NCBI GenBank assembly: GCA_946902985.2
Contig: OX336388.2
Coordinates: forward strand, 287,720,526-287,784,525
DNA length: 64,000 nucleotides
Direction of reading: 5' to 3'
Source: Meconema thalassinum
Taxonomy: Eukaryota; Arthropoda; Insecta; Orthoptera; Tettigoniidae
Below the pieces are notes generated by a model that was given only the letters and a program-made list of their open reading frames with translations, ran no database searches and had not been told where the DNA came from. Of the stretch, positions 44,815 through 56,530 are shown in pieces (position 1 is the stretch's first letter; each line of letters begins with the position of its first letter). Both the position numbers and the translations under genes were made by a program.

Positions 44815-46618
44815 ACTAGCTGACCCGGCAGACATTGTCCTGCCAATCAAACAAAGTGTTGTAACTTTCTTCCTTGAAGTGCTTTCGGATACACAATTTT
44901 TTTTCAATTTCTGTTAACTGCCTCTAAACTATCGTAAAATGGGTTAACTAATTTAGAAACATTCGTGAGCGCGTGCACAACAACTCTCCAAAGTTTCATC
45001 GCAATCAAATGAATGGCATATGAACGCATACGGAATTTTGTTGAAACGATTCGTGCGCTGGCATTCACTTGTTGAATCTACTCGTGTGCTACCTACTGAG
45101 AAATGGATTTACTATGTTAGAAACATTCACGAAAGTGTACACAACAACTCCTCAAAGTTTCATCGTAATGGATGAATGGTATATGAACGCATACGGGATT
45201 TTGTTGAAATGCTTCACGCTTCATCACTCATCTATTGCGTCTACTCGTGCGTTACCTATTATAAAATGGATTTACTAAGTCGAAAACCTTCCCAGGCGTT
45301 TACACAACTACTCATCAAAGATTCTTCGCAATGGGATGAAAGGCATATGAACGCATACGGGACTATGTTTAAACGATTCACGGGCCGTCACTCATTTGTT
45401 GAATCTACTCGTACGCTACCTATTATAAAATGGATTTACTAAGACCGAAACCTTCCCTGGAGTGTACTCAACGATTCACCAAAGTTTCATCGCAATTGGA
45501 TGAATGGTAAGTTATATGAACGCATACGGTCTTTCTTGAAACGATTCGCGTGCCGTCGCTCATTTGTTGAATCTACTCGTGCGTTATCTATTGTAAAATG
45601 GATTTACTAACCCAGATACCTTCCCTGTAGTGCTCTCAACATCTCACCCATGTGTCATCGCAATCGGATGAATGTTATATGATGCATACGGGATTTTGTA
45701 TACGGGATTTAGTTTAAATGATTAGTGCGCTGTCACTCATTTGTTGAATCTACTCGTGTTTCACCAACTGTGAAATGGATTTACCAAGTTAGAAAGCTTC
45801 ACGTAAGTGTACACAGCGACTCATCATAGTTTCATCGCAATTGATGAATAGTATATGAACGCATACGGGATTTTGTTGAAACGCTTCGCGCGTCGTCGCT
45901 CATTTGTTACATCTACTGTGCGCTACCAATATTGTAAAATGGATTTTCCAAGTCGAAGAGTTGAAGACCTTCCCCGGCGTGTACACAACAACTCATCAAA
46001 GTTACATCGGAATCGGATGAATGGCATATGAACGCATAGGGGATTTTCTTTAAACGATTCACGTGCCGTCACTCATTTGTTGAATCTACTCGTGCGCTAC
46101 GTATTTCAAAATGGATTTATTAAGCCAGAAACCTTCCTTAGGGTGTACGCAAGATCTCACCCAAGTTTTAATGCTATCGGACGAATGGTATTTGATACAC
46201 GACTTTGTTGAAACGCTATAACGTGCAGAGACAAAGAGAAGAATTCGACATCACCTCCACCTATGGTATAAAACATAACTTTCCGCCCCGGGTGGAGTGT
46301 ACGTTATGGCGGTAGTTGCTCAGGTTGCGACCAGGTGGCTCTAACGTGCAGAGACAAACCGTCCAAAGACATCAGCTTTCACCAAGGCCAAGGTTAGTGG
46401 TTTCCATGACGACTGTTTTTGACTGTATATTGTGGTTCTAAAATTGTGTGTAAATTGTGGTTCTAAAATTGTTTTCATTCCACCTACCGGGTCCGATTGT
46501 GAATCTAAACCATACATGGACCCACCCTAACATACATACCAAATTTCATCAAAATCGGAGCTGCCGTTTAGGAGTTCAGTCACATACACACGTGTCGAAG
46601 AATTATATATATAAAGAT
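44815..46618 (+). mobile_element. Interspersed repeat family E, copy 2, head-to-tail with copy 1
   Basis: ACTAGCTGACCCGGCAGACA starts exactly where the AAAG tail of copy 1 ends. It has about eight modules, the same unique 3' part (GTTATGGCGGTAGTTGCTCA) and the same TATATATAAAGA tail. The two copies differ in module number and order. Confidence 0.75.
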
Positions 46619-47339
46619 AGGTAGATGGGTAGGTGATTGTAAGAGCGTAAAATACAGATTGCTGTCTATATGTGGATGGAAGATAATTCGTACGATTAAA
46701 GATACCTTTTGAGGTTACGACGATGAAGAATGATATTGAATAAAAGAAAGTCCCCACTATGATTAATCATTATGCCAATAATACAACAATAAATCTGGTA
46801 AGCTCCAATATATTTACTAGGTCGTTTTATTTTAATAGAAGTGAAAATTTTAACGTAATATCTAAAGAGACTTCCATTTATGATCGACTCACTGAAGCAT
46901 ATCTTTAATCAAATAAATTCCATGTTTGTACAACTTGTTTTCTTTTTATATAGTAATTCATGTCTGGACAGAAATATTACGCTCTCAGTTGTGTCCTGTC
47001 ACCTTGCAGCCCCGACAAAAAAAATATTCTCTGTGCTACTTGGCGCCCGCTCCGGTCAAACAAGACAAAATAAACGAACAGAAAATGAAAGATATTACAT
47101 TAGTATACCGTAATGTGGTGGGCTTGTTGTTGTTAGTTCCCTATCTAAGAAACATATTACAGTCTCAGTCATCGTTTAACTGTCCGTGGTGACATGAGCT
47201 CCCGTGACGCTCAATGCTGCTTGACTTATGTGCAGAATACACACTGTCATTGCTGTGTTCCCCGCTTCATGCCACGGGGCAGCTGATACAGTAAACATTA
47301 AACACTGGCGCAGCCACGCCCAACGGCATTCAAATCTTA
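46619..47339. other. Unassigned sequence
   Basis: Short frames only; I recognise no domain or repeat here. Confidence 0.4.
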
Positions 47340-47715
47340 AATGGGTAATATCTGTTTTAATTCAAGTAAGCATTACAGACGATAATTTCAAGTACTGTAG
47401 TTGCTACTTTCGCTACCAAAGACTACCGTCCACGACACCTAGCTGAGAACTTCGCTAATTCTAGATGCCATCGCCTGGTGACGAAAGTTGGAACTTAAGA
47501 GCATTAATGAAACCTAATCTTCATATTTTGCCTCACACAAGTTTAGTTAGTGGAAGGTTCCTTTATATGCCATGAATTTATGACATGGGTACACCGGGGG
47601 GCGTACTAAGGGATGTATAAAGCTCTTAAAATATACGACGACTTCGGCCGGGTTTGAACCCGCGATCTTGGGCATAGAAACTCAGCATGCTACCGACTAC
47701 GCCACAAAGCCGGCC
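47340..47715 (-). mobile_element. tRNA-derived SINE S1, copy d
   Basis: Reverse strand head: GGCCGGCTTTGTGGCGTAGT with GCGGGTTCAAACCCGG as B box. The middle is decayed (the usual GGGGAAGTAAAGCC block is damaged). The tail end is not clear. Confidence 0.8.
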
Positions 47716-47730
47716 TTCCTGCTTTTCTTT

Positions 47731-47811
47731 GCCTACTTTCGATTTTTGAAAAAAAAAATGAAAGTAGACTTATGAGATCTAAACAGAGCCAAAAATTGTG
47801 TGTCTGTCTGT

Positions 47812-47848
<37 letters not shown>

Positions 47849-47884
47849 TGTGTGTGTCTGTGTGTGTGTGTGAGAGAGAGAGAG

Positions 47885-47918
<34 letters not shown>

Positions 47919-48469
47919 TGTGAGTGTGTGTACTCTGAATGTCTGTGCCCCCTATCAATTCGAACACGGTGAAATTGAATTGAACGAAATTTGGTACAGA
48001 GGTAGCACTAGCAAAGGACACCTCAGTGTCATGTTTTATATCGCCGTCTTTCTGACGGAAACATAATGGCGCCCACCGTAATGTTAAAAGCTTAAATCAA
48101 ATTACGACCAACCCAATAATCTGCTCTCTAACAAATTTTGCAACACTATACCTTTATGTGAGAAGCGTTCTTTGACCAAGCTACAAGGTCATCAGTCCAA
48201 TAGTTTGCGGATGGCGGCCATGTATGACTGCAAATCGATTCCTCCTATCTTTACAAACACGGTGAAACCGAATTGAACGAAATTTGGAACAGAGGTAGCA
48301 CTAGCAAAGGGCACCTGATATTCACGTTTAATATCCGTATAGCACGTTGTATTTCAACAAGCTACTACAACCAATATTCAATTATACTCCTTGAAAAGGA
48401 CAAAGAGTTATAACAATACCCATGCATTTAGGAGAAAGAAGGCTATATGTTCTTTACTGAACATCTTGT
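47731..48469 (-). mobile_element. Non-autonomous Helentron-like element, family C, short full copy
   Basis: On the reverse strand: 5' ACAAG, hairpin ATGTTC/GAACAT (48464-48447), TATAGCC and only two modules. Then come a CA/CACT microsatellite (47795-47930), GATCTCATAAGTC and the stem ending at 47731. At 739 bp it has fewer modules than the copy at 15446, yet both ends are complete. Confidence 0.85.
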
Positions 48470-48502
48470 TTCCATCTATTCTTCCTCTCTTCCTTTCTGC
48501 CT
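48470..48502 (-). repeat. Minisatellite fragment abutting family C
   Basis: TCCATCTATTCTTCCTCTCT is the complement of the 46-bp minisatellite unit of 11930-12745 and begins at the outer edge of the family C element. Confidence 0.6.
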
Positions 48503-50071
48503 TAAGATATGATGTAATTTGTTTCGGTATGATGAAGTGTTTACAGTGAACACGGATTCCAACAACACTAACCTACTGTGCCCAATTAGACACGGCGGAC
48601 TGGTATCGAACTCGGGTCTTATCAAAGAAGACCAGGCCCATGATTCTTCCCAGAATCGAATCATTGATCTCTGAGGGGGAACAGACACAATGGACCCGAA
48701 GAACAATGAGTTATATCTGCATATAAGTATAAGAGCAGGATTTCACGGCTAGAACGGGAATATCATAGCTTTTAAGGTGGATTATTTCGGAAGTATACAA
48801 GCCCATGTACGTTTTAGAAGCCAGAATGCAAGAAAGCGAACCAGCTTGACAGTTGACAAATCGTGGTTAGCGAAGGGGCGTTTTTAGGTGACGCCAAGGA
48901 ACTAATTTTCGTCTGCACTGAAGGAGCAGCCAAAGATTAATGGCTCTGGGATCCACAGTCTTACAAGGCATAGAAGTGGAGTGGGGGCAGTCGCCCACAG
49001 AAATTAATTGATTACAGCCAATTGGAGCTATGATTTGAAATGAAACTTACACCCAGATGCATGTATTCTAGGGAAGATAATTTAGGAGTGTTCTCACGCC
49101 TAAATTAATGCCTGCATCTATAAACGAACCTCTGCACAGACCTCATCCGCTTCGGAGGAAGGTTTTGTAGATCAGCAGAGGGGGAATTACCATAGTAGCG
49201 TCATGACGCCATGGAAGAAGGCAATTAATTATAATTAATAGGCCGAAGCGATTGCTTGCACGCAAGTGATTTTGGGACCTCCACACTTAGACAAACGAGG
49301 ATCATACTTCACTTTGTCTGGAAATGTATTATATCAAGAAGGGAGTCGGTCTTGACGTCCAGTGGACTATGTTTCACAAGGGAGCCTTATATAGGGGAAG
49401 CTTCGCAGGAAAGTCAGTTCGTCTTCAGTTCGTCTTGACTCAACACGTGAACTAACACGCTGCCAGATCACGCAAGAAAGTGCGCGAATTTATAAAGTAT
49501 CGACGCTCAAATGTATTAGTGGTGAACAATGGAAAGAGCATCATGCAGCTTCACAACAGTAATTATGCATCGTATAAGATTTAGTCTACAGCAGACGTTT
49601 AACCAATAACATACGCGAGTATAGATTCGGTACAGCGTAGAGATAATTTAGGGTGTTCATAGGCAATGAACACAACCAGGGGGTGTTGTCATAGGTAAAA
49701 TGACATATTATTGTAATGATCACTACAGTTACGGGAGCCTGGAAGGCGTCACAAGTAATCGTGACATAGGATTGAACAGATTTGCAGTAGAGGAGATATA
49801 CACTGTAGTTGACGGGAGTCGAACACACGCACGCAAGATAGACTTTCATGGAGACCAGCGGTTGCCAGGAGTTAGCTGCATCGCATCTCTGAGGTCAGGC
49901 GATAGTGGGAGTCCAATCAAGGATCCATGTGTGAAATAGTGCGAGAATTGTGTATAAAATTAGGGGGGAGTATTATTTTTACTACAACAGCTACACAAAT
50001 AGGCACATTTTACATAAATCTGCCAGTTCAATACAATCTTGAAATACAACATCTGTATTAAATTAACTACC
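48503..50071. other. Unassigned sequence with LTR-like promoter features
   Basis: TATATAGGGG at 49389 is followed 25 bp later by repeated CAGTTCGTCTT, which resembles a TATA box and start site of an LTR. I cannot find a paired copy or ends, so no element is called. GATGTAATTTGTTTCGGTAT at 48511 is related to 57575 (GATGTAATTTTGGTATGATG). The 79-codon frame at 49700 has no recognisable features. Confidence 0.35.
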
Positions 50072-50418
50072 CTATAACAAATAAAATATTTCGTCCATAC
50101 TAGTGTTATGTGGAATAGTCCCCATTACACAGGCTGCGTTTCCCTTTTGAATCGCTATGCCAATTCTCTGCATTAAATAGGTCTTGGAACGAGGATCACC
50201 AGAGACTCCACCTATTATTCTTCCTAGCTTGTGTACTAGATTTATTGCGTCCTCACTCCAAGGACCCATTGTCTCCACGGCAAAGGCAACGAAAATGTAG
50301 TCCTCCATGATCTTCCTATATTTGTTTTTCTTCCGAGTGACGGCGATCTCAGCTACAGATCCTGCTTCCTTTGACGATGATGAAATATAGGAAGGAGCCA
50401 ACGTATCTGAGCACGTTG
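50072..50418 (-). pseudogene. C-terminal part of endonuclease domain, RLE-type retrotransposon
   Basis: The reverse frame encodes CSDTLAPSYISSSSKEAGSV, RKKNKYRKIMEDYIFVAFAV, ETMGPWSEDAI and QRIGIAIQKGNAACVMGT, ending FYLL and stop. This continues the endonuclease part that stops at 51757: the word WDAT there joins CSDTLAPSY here when the 1.3-kb insertion is removed. The block ending (A)IQ(K/R)GNAA.V(M/L)GT is the usual C terminus of a widespread animal family of reverse-transcriptase proteins with a PD-(D/E)XK-like domain. What lies 3' of the stop on this strand is AT-rich and probably the 3' untranslated part. Confidence 0.75.
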
Positions 50419-51750
50419 TGATCACTTTCGTGATGTTTATAGTGCGTTTTTCTTTCGTGCCGCATTTGTCAGTTAAATGCTTTTGAGACCACCGAACGAA
50501 AACATATGTACTTATTCATTTCTGTTAACATTATAATGTTTATTACTAGTGTTTACTCTCTCTCTATATATATATCTAAGACTCTTACCTCAGCATGTTA
50601 AAGGTCATGCGCCTCCAGCATACGCTCGCATACTGAAAAGGGTGTCGACTTGCTTGCTGCCTTCCTGTATGACTGACGTCACAGCTTGCCCTGGCCAATC
50701 ATCGCCCGCCTGCCTGGCTTCCAGACGTTTCTATGATGTTATTATTTAAGTGGCGGCGTTTTGCTCTCCATCAGCATTCCTTCTTCAAACCTTCTACGGT
50801 CTTCTTCAACTAGCGAGAGGCATTCGTGCCTTCCGCCCTTCTCCGGGGCCTTCTAAACTTATCTGCATTTATGATTGAAACTACCAGGAAACGCAACAGC
50901 AGAGAGCTTCAGCACTGAGAAAGTGCATTCTACATTTTACTTCAAACCGCAAGAAGCTGCATCAAATCGCAGTTCTAAAATGCCATGTTATTTGGCATTC
51001 AAGAAATAACATCAAAACCTAACGATGTTAAACAATGTACAGCGCTGGTGAAGAATAAGAAGAAGAAGAAGATCACCCTGGCGAAGTTATTTTCCTGATG
51101 CTGGACATCTCAAATTCTACTACCAAAAAATCAAGTGTTGGCCACGGCAGTCTCCGTCAGCATGCTTCGAGTCATCGCCACTAAAGATAAGTTTGTGCCT
51201 TTTTTATTATTATCTTAATCATCTTCGTTTTAAGTGTTTGCTAGCAAGTGCAAGAATATTAAATTTGTGTGTGCATCAAGCAGAATGAACTTTTGAATAA
51301 TAGCACATGGCTGTGCCAACCTAAATAAAATTAATGAACATTTGAAATTGCCCCAGGCGGGCCAGCATAACTAATTTTTTAATTAAGGCTTATTTATGAA
51401 TGTGTTTGCAAGTTTCACCATAAAAATAAAAGTATTGTATTTACTCTCAATGTTCAGTCTAGTATTGAAAGAACCAGGCCGCTTTTCCTTAGCCCAATCC
51501 TTTCAGTCTAATCTTCTCTTGAAATGAAAAATGAAAATCCACAGCCTGCTTCCAGTCTCCGACCGGGTCAGGAATGGAATGAATGAAGCCCCCATCTAGC
51601 GGCGAGGATATGAACTGTGCCGGCTGCCGAGGCCTGACGCACTCTTCTGGGGCAATGATTAAATGATTAAGGAAGTTATTTTGTCCAGGCCTTAAGCCTG
51701 ATGCTGTCCTCCCGTTTATGTTGATGAATTTGGGCTGTTCTTCACATAAC
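50419..51750. mobile_element. 1.3-kb insertion within the endonuclease gene, with CACGTTG duplication
   Basis: CACGTTG stands at 50412-50418 and 51751-51757, and the retrotransposon frame reads smoothly if one copy and everything between are removed. The insert has TTATTTAAGTGGC (50740), a CT-rich tract, AATAAAAT near 51326 and a SINE S5 fragment near its right end. It could be a solo LTR (promoter and polyadenylation-like words) but its ends do not show a clear TG...CA pair. No protein is encoded. Confidence 0.7.
51527..51668 (-). mobile_element. SINE S5, 3' half
   Basis: GAAAATCCACAGCCTGCTTC through CCCATCTAGCGGCGAGGATA to GGCAATGATTAAATGA match 10113-10245. The head is absent. It lies inside the 1.3-kb insertion and extends the endonuclease reading frame by chance. 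Confidence 0.8.
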
Positions 51751-51757
51751 CACGTTG

Positions 51758-52127
51758 CATCCCAGACTAGGCATTTGCCATTCGACCACGGAATTATGGT
51801 CATCCCATCAGGGCGGCGACCGTCGTCTCTGCAAATTCCAGATGGTTCAAGAATTGACGGGAATTTTGCAGTAGCGAAAGCCCTCCGAAGCGTTTCATTT
51901 ATAGAGAAATGACGAGAATGTCGACCAGCACTCCTTTTACAAGAGAGGCCGTGTGTACCACGTGCGGAAACGACGTCGCCACATACACAAGTATGAGGTT
52001 TACAAAGCGTTGATCCAAGGCGGAGAGACATCGAAATCCTAAAACTATTGTTGTCCAGTAATGTCCCTATTGTTCTCGATGGGATGGCATTCAACCATGA
52101 ATTCGATTCTTTCTTCAAACTGGCCAA
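51758..52127 (-). pseudogene. CCHC finger and N-terminal part of endonuclease domain, RLE-type retrotransposon
   Basis: The reverse frame has CKPHTCVCGDVVSARGTHGL then SC, a C-x-C-x8-H-x4-C finger. A K-R-S-A-G-R-H-S-R-H segment follows, then P-S-I-L-E-P-S-G, and RRPDGMTIIPWSNGKCLVWD with the paired acidic residues of a PD-(D/E)XK-type nuclease (the P-D and the later W-D). This finger-plus-nuclease order downstream of the polymerase is known from R2-like non-LTR elements. It is in a different frame from the polymerase part, the shift being within 52115-52127, a single-base change. Confidence 0.75.
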
Positions 52128-53563
52128 ATGAATAGCCTTTCCTCATCTGAGTGAAATTCCAGGTTGTTCATTATTTTTTTGCAAACGAGACCGTCCCAAT
52201 TACGTTGGAACGCAGGAGCTGAAGGGATAGATGGATCGTTAAATTGGTAGTTCCATAACTCCAAGGCCTCAGCGTAAAAAGTGATTTCTTCAATGTCCGA
52301 AATAACTGGAAACATTGACTGGACGAGAGAGAAAACACTATTCGCCGATGACATGAAAGCTGGAAGCATTAAATCTTCAATTTTCCTTATTCCGATTCCA
52401 CCGTAACGAACAGGAAGTGAGGCTATTGTCCAAGATCTATCATTTAAATTAGTATTAAGAGTTGACTCTGTGCATTTCACAAAATCATCCATTCTCTGTA
52501 TCGATGGTCTAATCTTCCATAGAGGAGTACTTCTAAGCAAATATATGAGCTTAGGAACAAGGAAACAGTTTTTTAGGAGGAAGTAAGCAATGTGAAACTT
52601 CAAATCTTTCAGACGCCCAAGCAGAAGAGTTAACTCGTCAAATTTTCTGGATAAGGAGGGTTCAATGGCGCCTTCAGTGACTGGAGCCTTCAGCAAAGTT
52701 AGAGACGGAACCACTTCAATGCCTGGAGATAACTCGTTGAATCGAGAAAAAATCTCATCTTTATTGTCACCGCAGAAGAACAACTCACATTTGCTGGGGT
52801 TGATGTCAAGACCAAGAGATTTACATTCCGCAATAATCGAGGAAAAATCATCTAGAACGACAGTCGGATCCCCTAGCAGCGAGCCATCATCCAAATACCA
52901 AATGTTCAGTTCAGATGAAAGCTTCTCCAAAATTGGCTGAATGACCAGGCAAAAGCCTAAGGGCCCTCCGGGGTCACCTTGTTGGAGACCAGATTGAGAA
53001 AGGATAATCTTGTCTCCAAAAACTAGATAAGATGGTTCTCGATAGCATTGCCAGAAGAAGTTGTAAAGTGAAGGGGCTTTATCTTTGAAACGTGTCAGCA
53101 GAACATCTCGATCAACACTATTAAACGCATTTCTGAAGTCAATCTTAAGTACAATCTTGTTGGTTCCGACATTTTTGTTCACAAAAGCTCGAGCAGAATG
53201 GATTGCAGCTTCACAGGAACCCTTCGTGCCAAAGCCAAGTTGGATAGGGTTGAAGTATTCTGCCAATTCTTCACGAACATAATTACATGCTAGACTTGCT
53301 GTTAACCTTCTTAGAGTGCAACCAATTGCAATAGGGCGGAGCCCGCCACCCTCCTTGTTCAGTCCACACAGACTCGCCCCATATAGAATTGGAAGGATAT
53401 TCGAATTCACCTGACCCGATAGCATAAAGTTGCAGAGGGATGTTAAAGAAGTTAGTAATTTTTTTCCGGCCACACCATTACCCTTTGCAGTTAGGTCTTT
53501 GAGGTGTTGTGGGCGTAATCCATCAATACCACCGGCAGACCCATTTCGGAATAAATTATAAAA
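52115..53563 (-). pseudogene. Reverse transcriptase of an RLE-type non-LTR-like element, 5'-truncated
   Basis: The open reverse frame starts at 53563 (no ATG needed; the first Met is at 53473). In order: GSAGGIDGLRPQHLKDL, GLNKEGGGLRPIAIGCTLRR, QLGFGTKGSCEAAIHSA, VLKIDFRNAFNSVDRD (motif with catalytic D), SGLQQGDPGGPLGFCL and IWYLDDGSLLGD (YLDD catalytic box). A thumb region with WKIRPSI and VRYGGIGIRKIEDLMLPAF follows. These are fingers-palm motifs 1-5 in the correct order. All catalytic aspartates are kept. It ends by frameshift at 52115 and the N terminus is cut at about 53563 where unrelated sequence begins. Clade uncertain: R2/Hero-like by architecture, with a polymerase that I cannot place. 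Confidence 0.85.
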
Positions 53564-56253
53564 TTATATTACAGTGGTTTTTAAAAGTGTTTATGTGTAT
53601 GGTAAAATAATATGTATTGTGTCAAAGTGAAAAAAAGCCAGTGATGAAAAATATGATTACCATGTGTAAAGTTTATACAATGTGTCGTGTGAAAGATATC
53701 ATGATGGCTTAAGACAAGCATCATGGTAGGTGCGTGGCTGGCGTGCTGGACCAACCCAGCAAAAATGAAAGTGAGTACAAATTTAATATGTTGATACGAT
53801 TAAATAGCTCACCATACAACGAAGCATCACTCTAAGACTAAGAATTAACAGTCATTTATGTACGAGTTCACACCCCTCGTATTTTGGTAAAATATGGCTT
53901 GGAGGGTGATTTGCTTACGGCCATTTAGGCGTAAGACATTGATGAAAGTAACGGTAACGTTAAATAATAATAATAATAACAATCTGGGGTCGATAACAAT
54001 AATAAATAAATGGGCATGTCAGGCCTATAGTACGTGCAAAGTGTGTCATGTCTAGCGTAAGAATACTGTGTTATTGTAAAGAGTAAGAAAGAAACGTAAA
54101 ATATCGAGATAAAGAGAGTTTTTCAGTGTCATTGAATTGTTGAATGAATGTTTATTATGGTATATTCTACAGGGTTGTATTTGAGAGCCATTAAGGTAGT
54201 TAATGTAAGCCAGTAAATTTACACTTGTTTTGGAGCTACATAGAGCTATGGCTTATGAGTAATTGCATAGAGGACGTGAGTGCTTTAATAATTGAAACAT
54301 CTATAAGAAGTATTGTTTGAGCCGCGTTCAGCGAGCATGTAACGTAGAATCAAGAGATTTACGTCAATAAGTTGCGGGGATCATCCGAAAATAGCTTGCG
54401 CGGTAGGCGAATATAGTCGGCTAATCTTCGAAATCTACGAGATAGTATTGCCTTGGAGCATACTTGTATTATTCGCAACGAAGTTGGGACAGAGTCTGTC
54501 TGTATCCACTGTTTGCAGAATTTTTGCCACCAGGGATAACTATTAGAGACCCTGTGTGAGCCCATGTATTAATTGATCTGCCCTTAGAGGTAAGACTAAT
54601 GGTTCTTCGTATAGGAAACGTCGATTTCCTCTTGTTATAGGCAGCTGCACCAGTGAGAGAACTATGATACTCACTTGAGATGCGCGCCAAAGCCACTAAT
54701 GTGGTCCACAGAACGGCAAAGCTATTTCGTGATCCATCCCTTGCCATGAATATTAATTAGGAGCCGAGATGAGCCCATTATACTCTAAATGTAGGTGTTA
54801 AATAATTAGATTGACTCAATTACTAGGGACACGACCCACTCAGGGTACCTCCAGCATAACTGCTCCAGTAAATGAACTTGACCTTGCGGGAAGCCAGATG
54901 GGGTGGCAGGGACGCCACTAGACCGGCGGCCGTCTTGCTGAGGCAGCCGTGGCTAATTCTTTGTCCGCATGGAAAGGAAGCCTATAGACCTGATCCTTTT
55001 ATTTTAAAAGTGTAGTGGGACACTGAAGAATCTCGATATTTCGAAAAGTAATTAAGATATGCTTGATGTGATGATGTCAATTGAATTAAATGCATTATTT
55101 CCACACACATACCATGTTGGAACGTTGTGATCGGATAATATTTGGCCCAATTATTCTCTGAGGAGGAATACTGCACCAAATAAATATAGGCACCTTTGTA
55201 AAGTGTATTTGCCCAGTTCGCACTAATTTATTCATACGGGTAGCGTAATTTTAATGACATGACACGTTTGTAACGATAATGTTTTGACCAGACCCAGAAA
55301 ATCGTTGTATGGTGAAGCTATAAAACATCTCTATCCATGTGCATTTTGGAAGGGAAAGTGTACCACTTCAGCGTTTCAAATTGATGGGAAAAAGAATACG
55401 ATTCGCACGACACAACACTTATTAATCAAGGCATAAGATAATGGATTAATGTTACTGAAGGTAAATGCCCCGTAAATGTTTAATAATTGCAGATTTAATG
55501 TCATTTAAATATAATTTGTGTTTATTGTATTGTGATATTCCAGTTTGTGTTAAATTGTGCCACGTGAAGAACACTATGGACACTCGCAAATGTCAGAGAG
55601 TATCAATAATAGGATGTTTTGAATCGACTTGAGTGCGGTGAAGCACTAATTTTAAGGAGAGACTCACAGATAACTTTGATTTTTGTTGTGGGAAGTAAAT
55701 GTAAAGTATCCTTTTCTTGTGTTTTATGTTGTATTGCCATGATTTTCTATCATTAAATGTTATACTTAGGAATATGTTGTTTCATTCAAGTAGAAGAGTC
55801 ACCTGACAGACTCAAATCCTGAGCATGTGATCGTATGGTGGGAATGAACGCCCCATACCTCGAAAGACCGTGAGTTAGCTGGGATACGAACACATGTTCC
55901 ATATGATGACGATTGGGTAAACTACATAAAATTATCAAGTTCATATAAACCCTACATTAAGATATTTTCCGATTTGGTGAGGAGAAGTGCGTATATTCCC
56001 ACTTTTAGCCGACCAGAGTGGACATGGAGGCCAGACCACACAGAACTTTGCAGCTGCTTCTGCTCGAGTCACTATGAGATGTTCGGGTCGTTACGCGATG
56101 CTTGAAATCGCCGCATAATTGGCTGACGTACGGGCGCTACAACGAACGTGACAGTTTTGACTTGGCCGGTGACGAGTTGATCGTCCGGCTTCGGAAAGAA
56201 CTGCAAGCGAAAGCCCAGTGACATTAGATTGTGTGTTGCGAGGTGATGATAAC
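53564..56253. other. Unassigned 2.7-kb stretch
   Basis: AT-rich with an AAT microsatellite at about 53967. The reverse frame 54747-54469 (92 codons) and a second one at 54565-54359 overlap the same area; neither shows a domain I know. The sequence 56000-56250 is GC-richer and likewise unassigned. A host gene part cannot be excluded. Confidence 0.35.
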
Positions 56254-56530
56254 GGCAACGGTGGCGTAGTTGGTAGCATGCTGAACTGCTGTGCCCAATA
56301 TCGCGGGGTTCAAACCCGGCCGAAGTCGTCGGATCTTTTAAGAGCGTAAAAAGACCTCAGTATGCCTTCCTTCGAAGGGGAAGTAAAGCCGGCGGTCCCA
56401 TGTCATAGATTTATGGCATGTAAAAGATCCTTCCACTAACTAAACTTGTGTGAAGCTTAATTTCCAACGTTCACCACTATGAGTCAGTGACAATTCATAG
56501 CTAAAGTTGGAGCTACTTGAAATTGAACGA
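56254..56530 (+). mobile_element. tRNA-derived SINE S1, copy e
   Basis: GGCAACGGTGGCGTAGTTGG and CGCGGGGTTCAAACCCGGCC give A and B boxes, followed by GGGGAAGTAAAGCCGGCGGT and ATAGATTTATGGCATG. After about 56475 it departs from the other copies, so either it is truncated or belongs to another subfamily. The sequence 56531-57146 behind it is unassigned. Confidence 0.85.

Noticed and set aside
49380..49500. Solo LTR around the TATATAGGGG and CAGTTCGTC words
   Set aside because: No TG...CA ends, no target duplication and no second copy found.
49700..49939. 79-codon forward frame upstream of the endonuclease relic
   Set aside because: No recognisable motif; it lies opposite to the retrotransposon strand and near its 3' flank.
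54359..54747. Overlapping reverse frames that might be exons of a host receptor or enzyme
   Set aside because: No membrane segment, motif or splice pattern could be defended.
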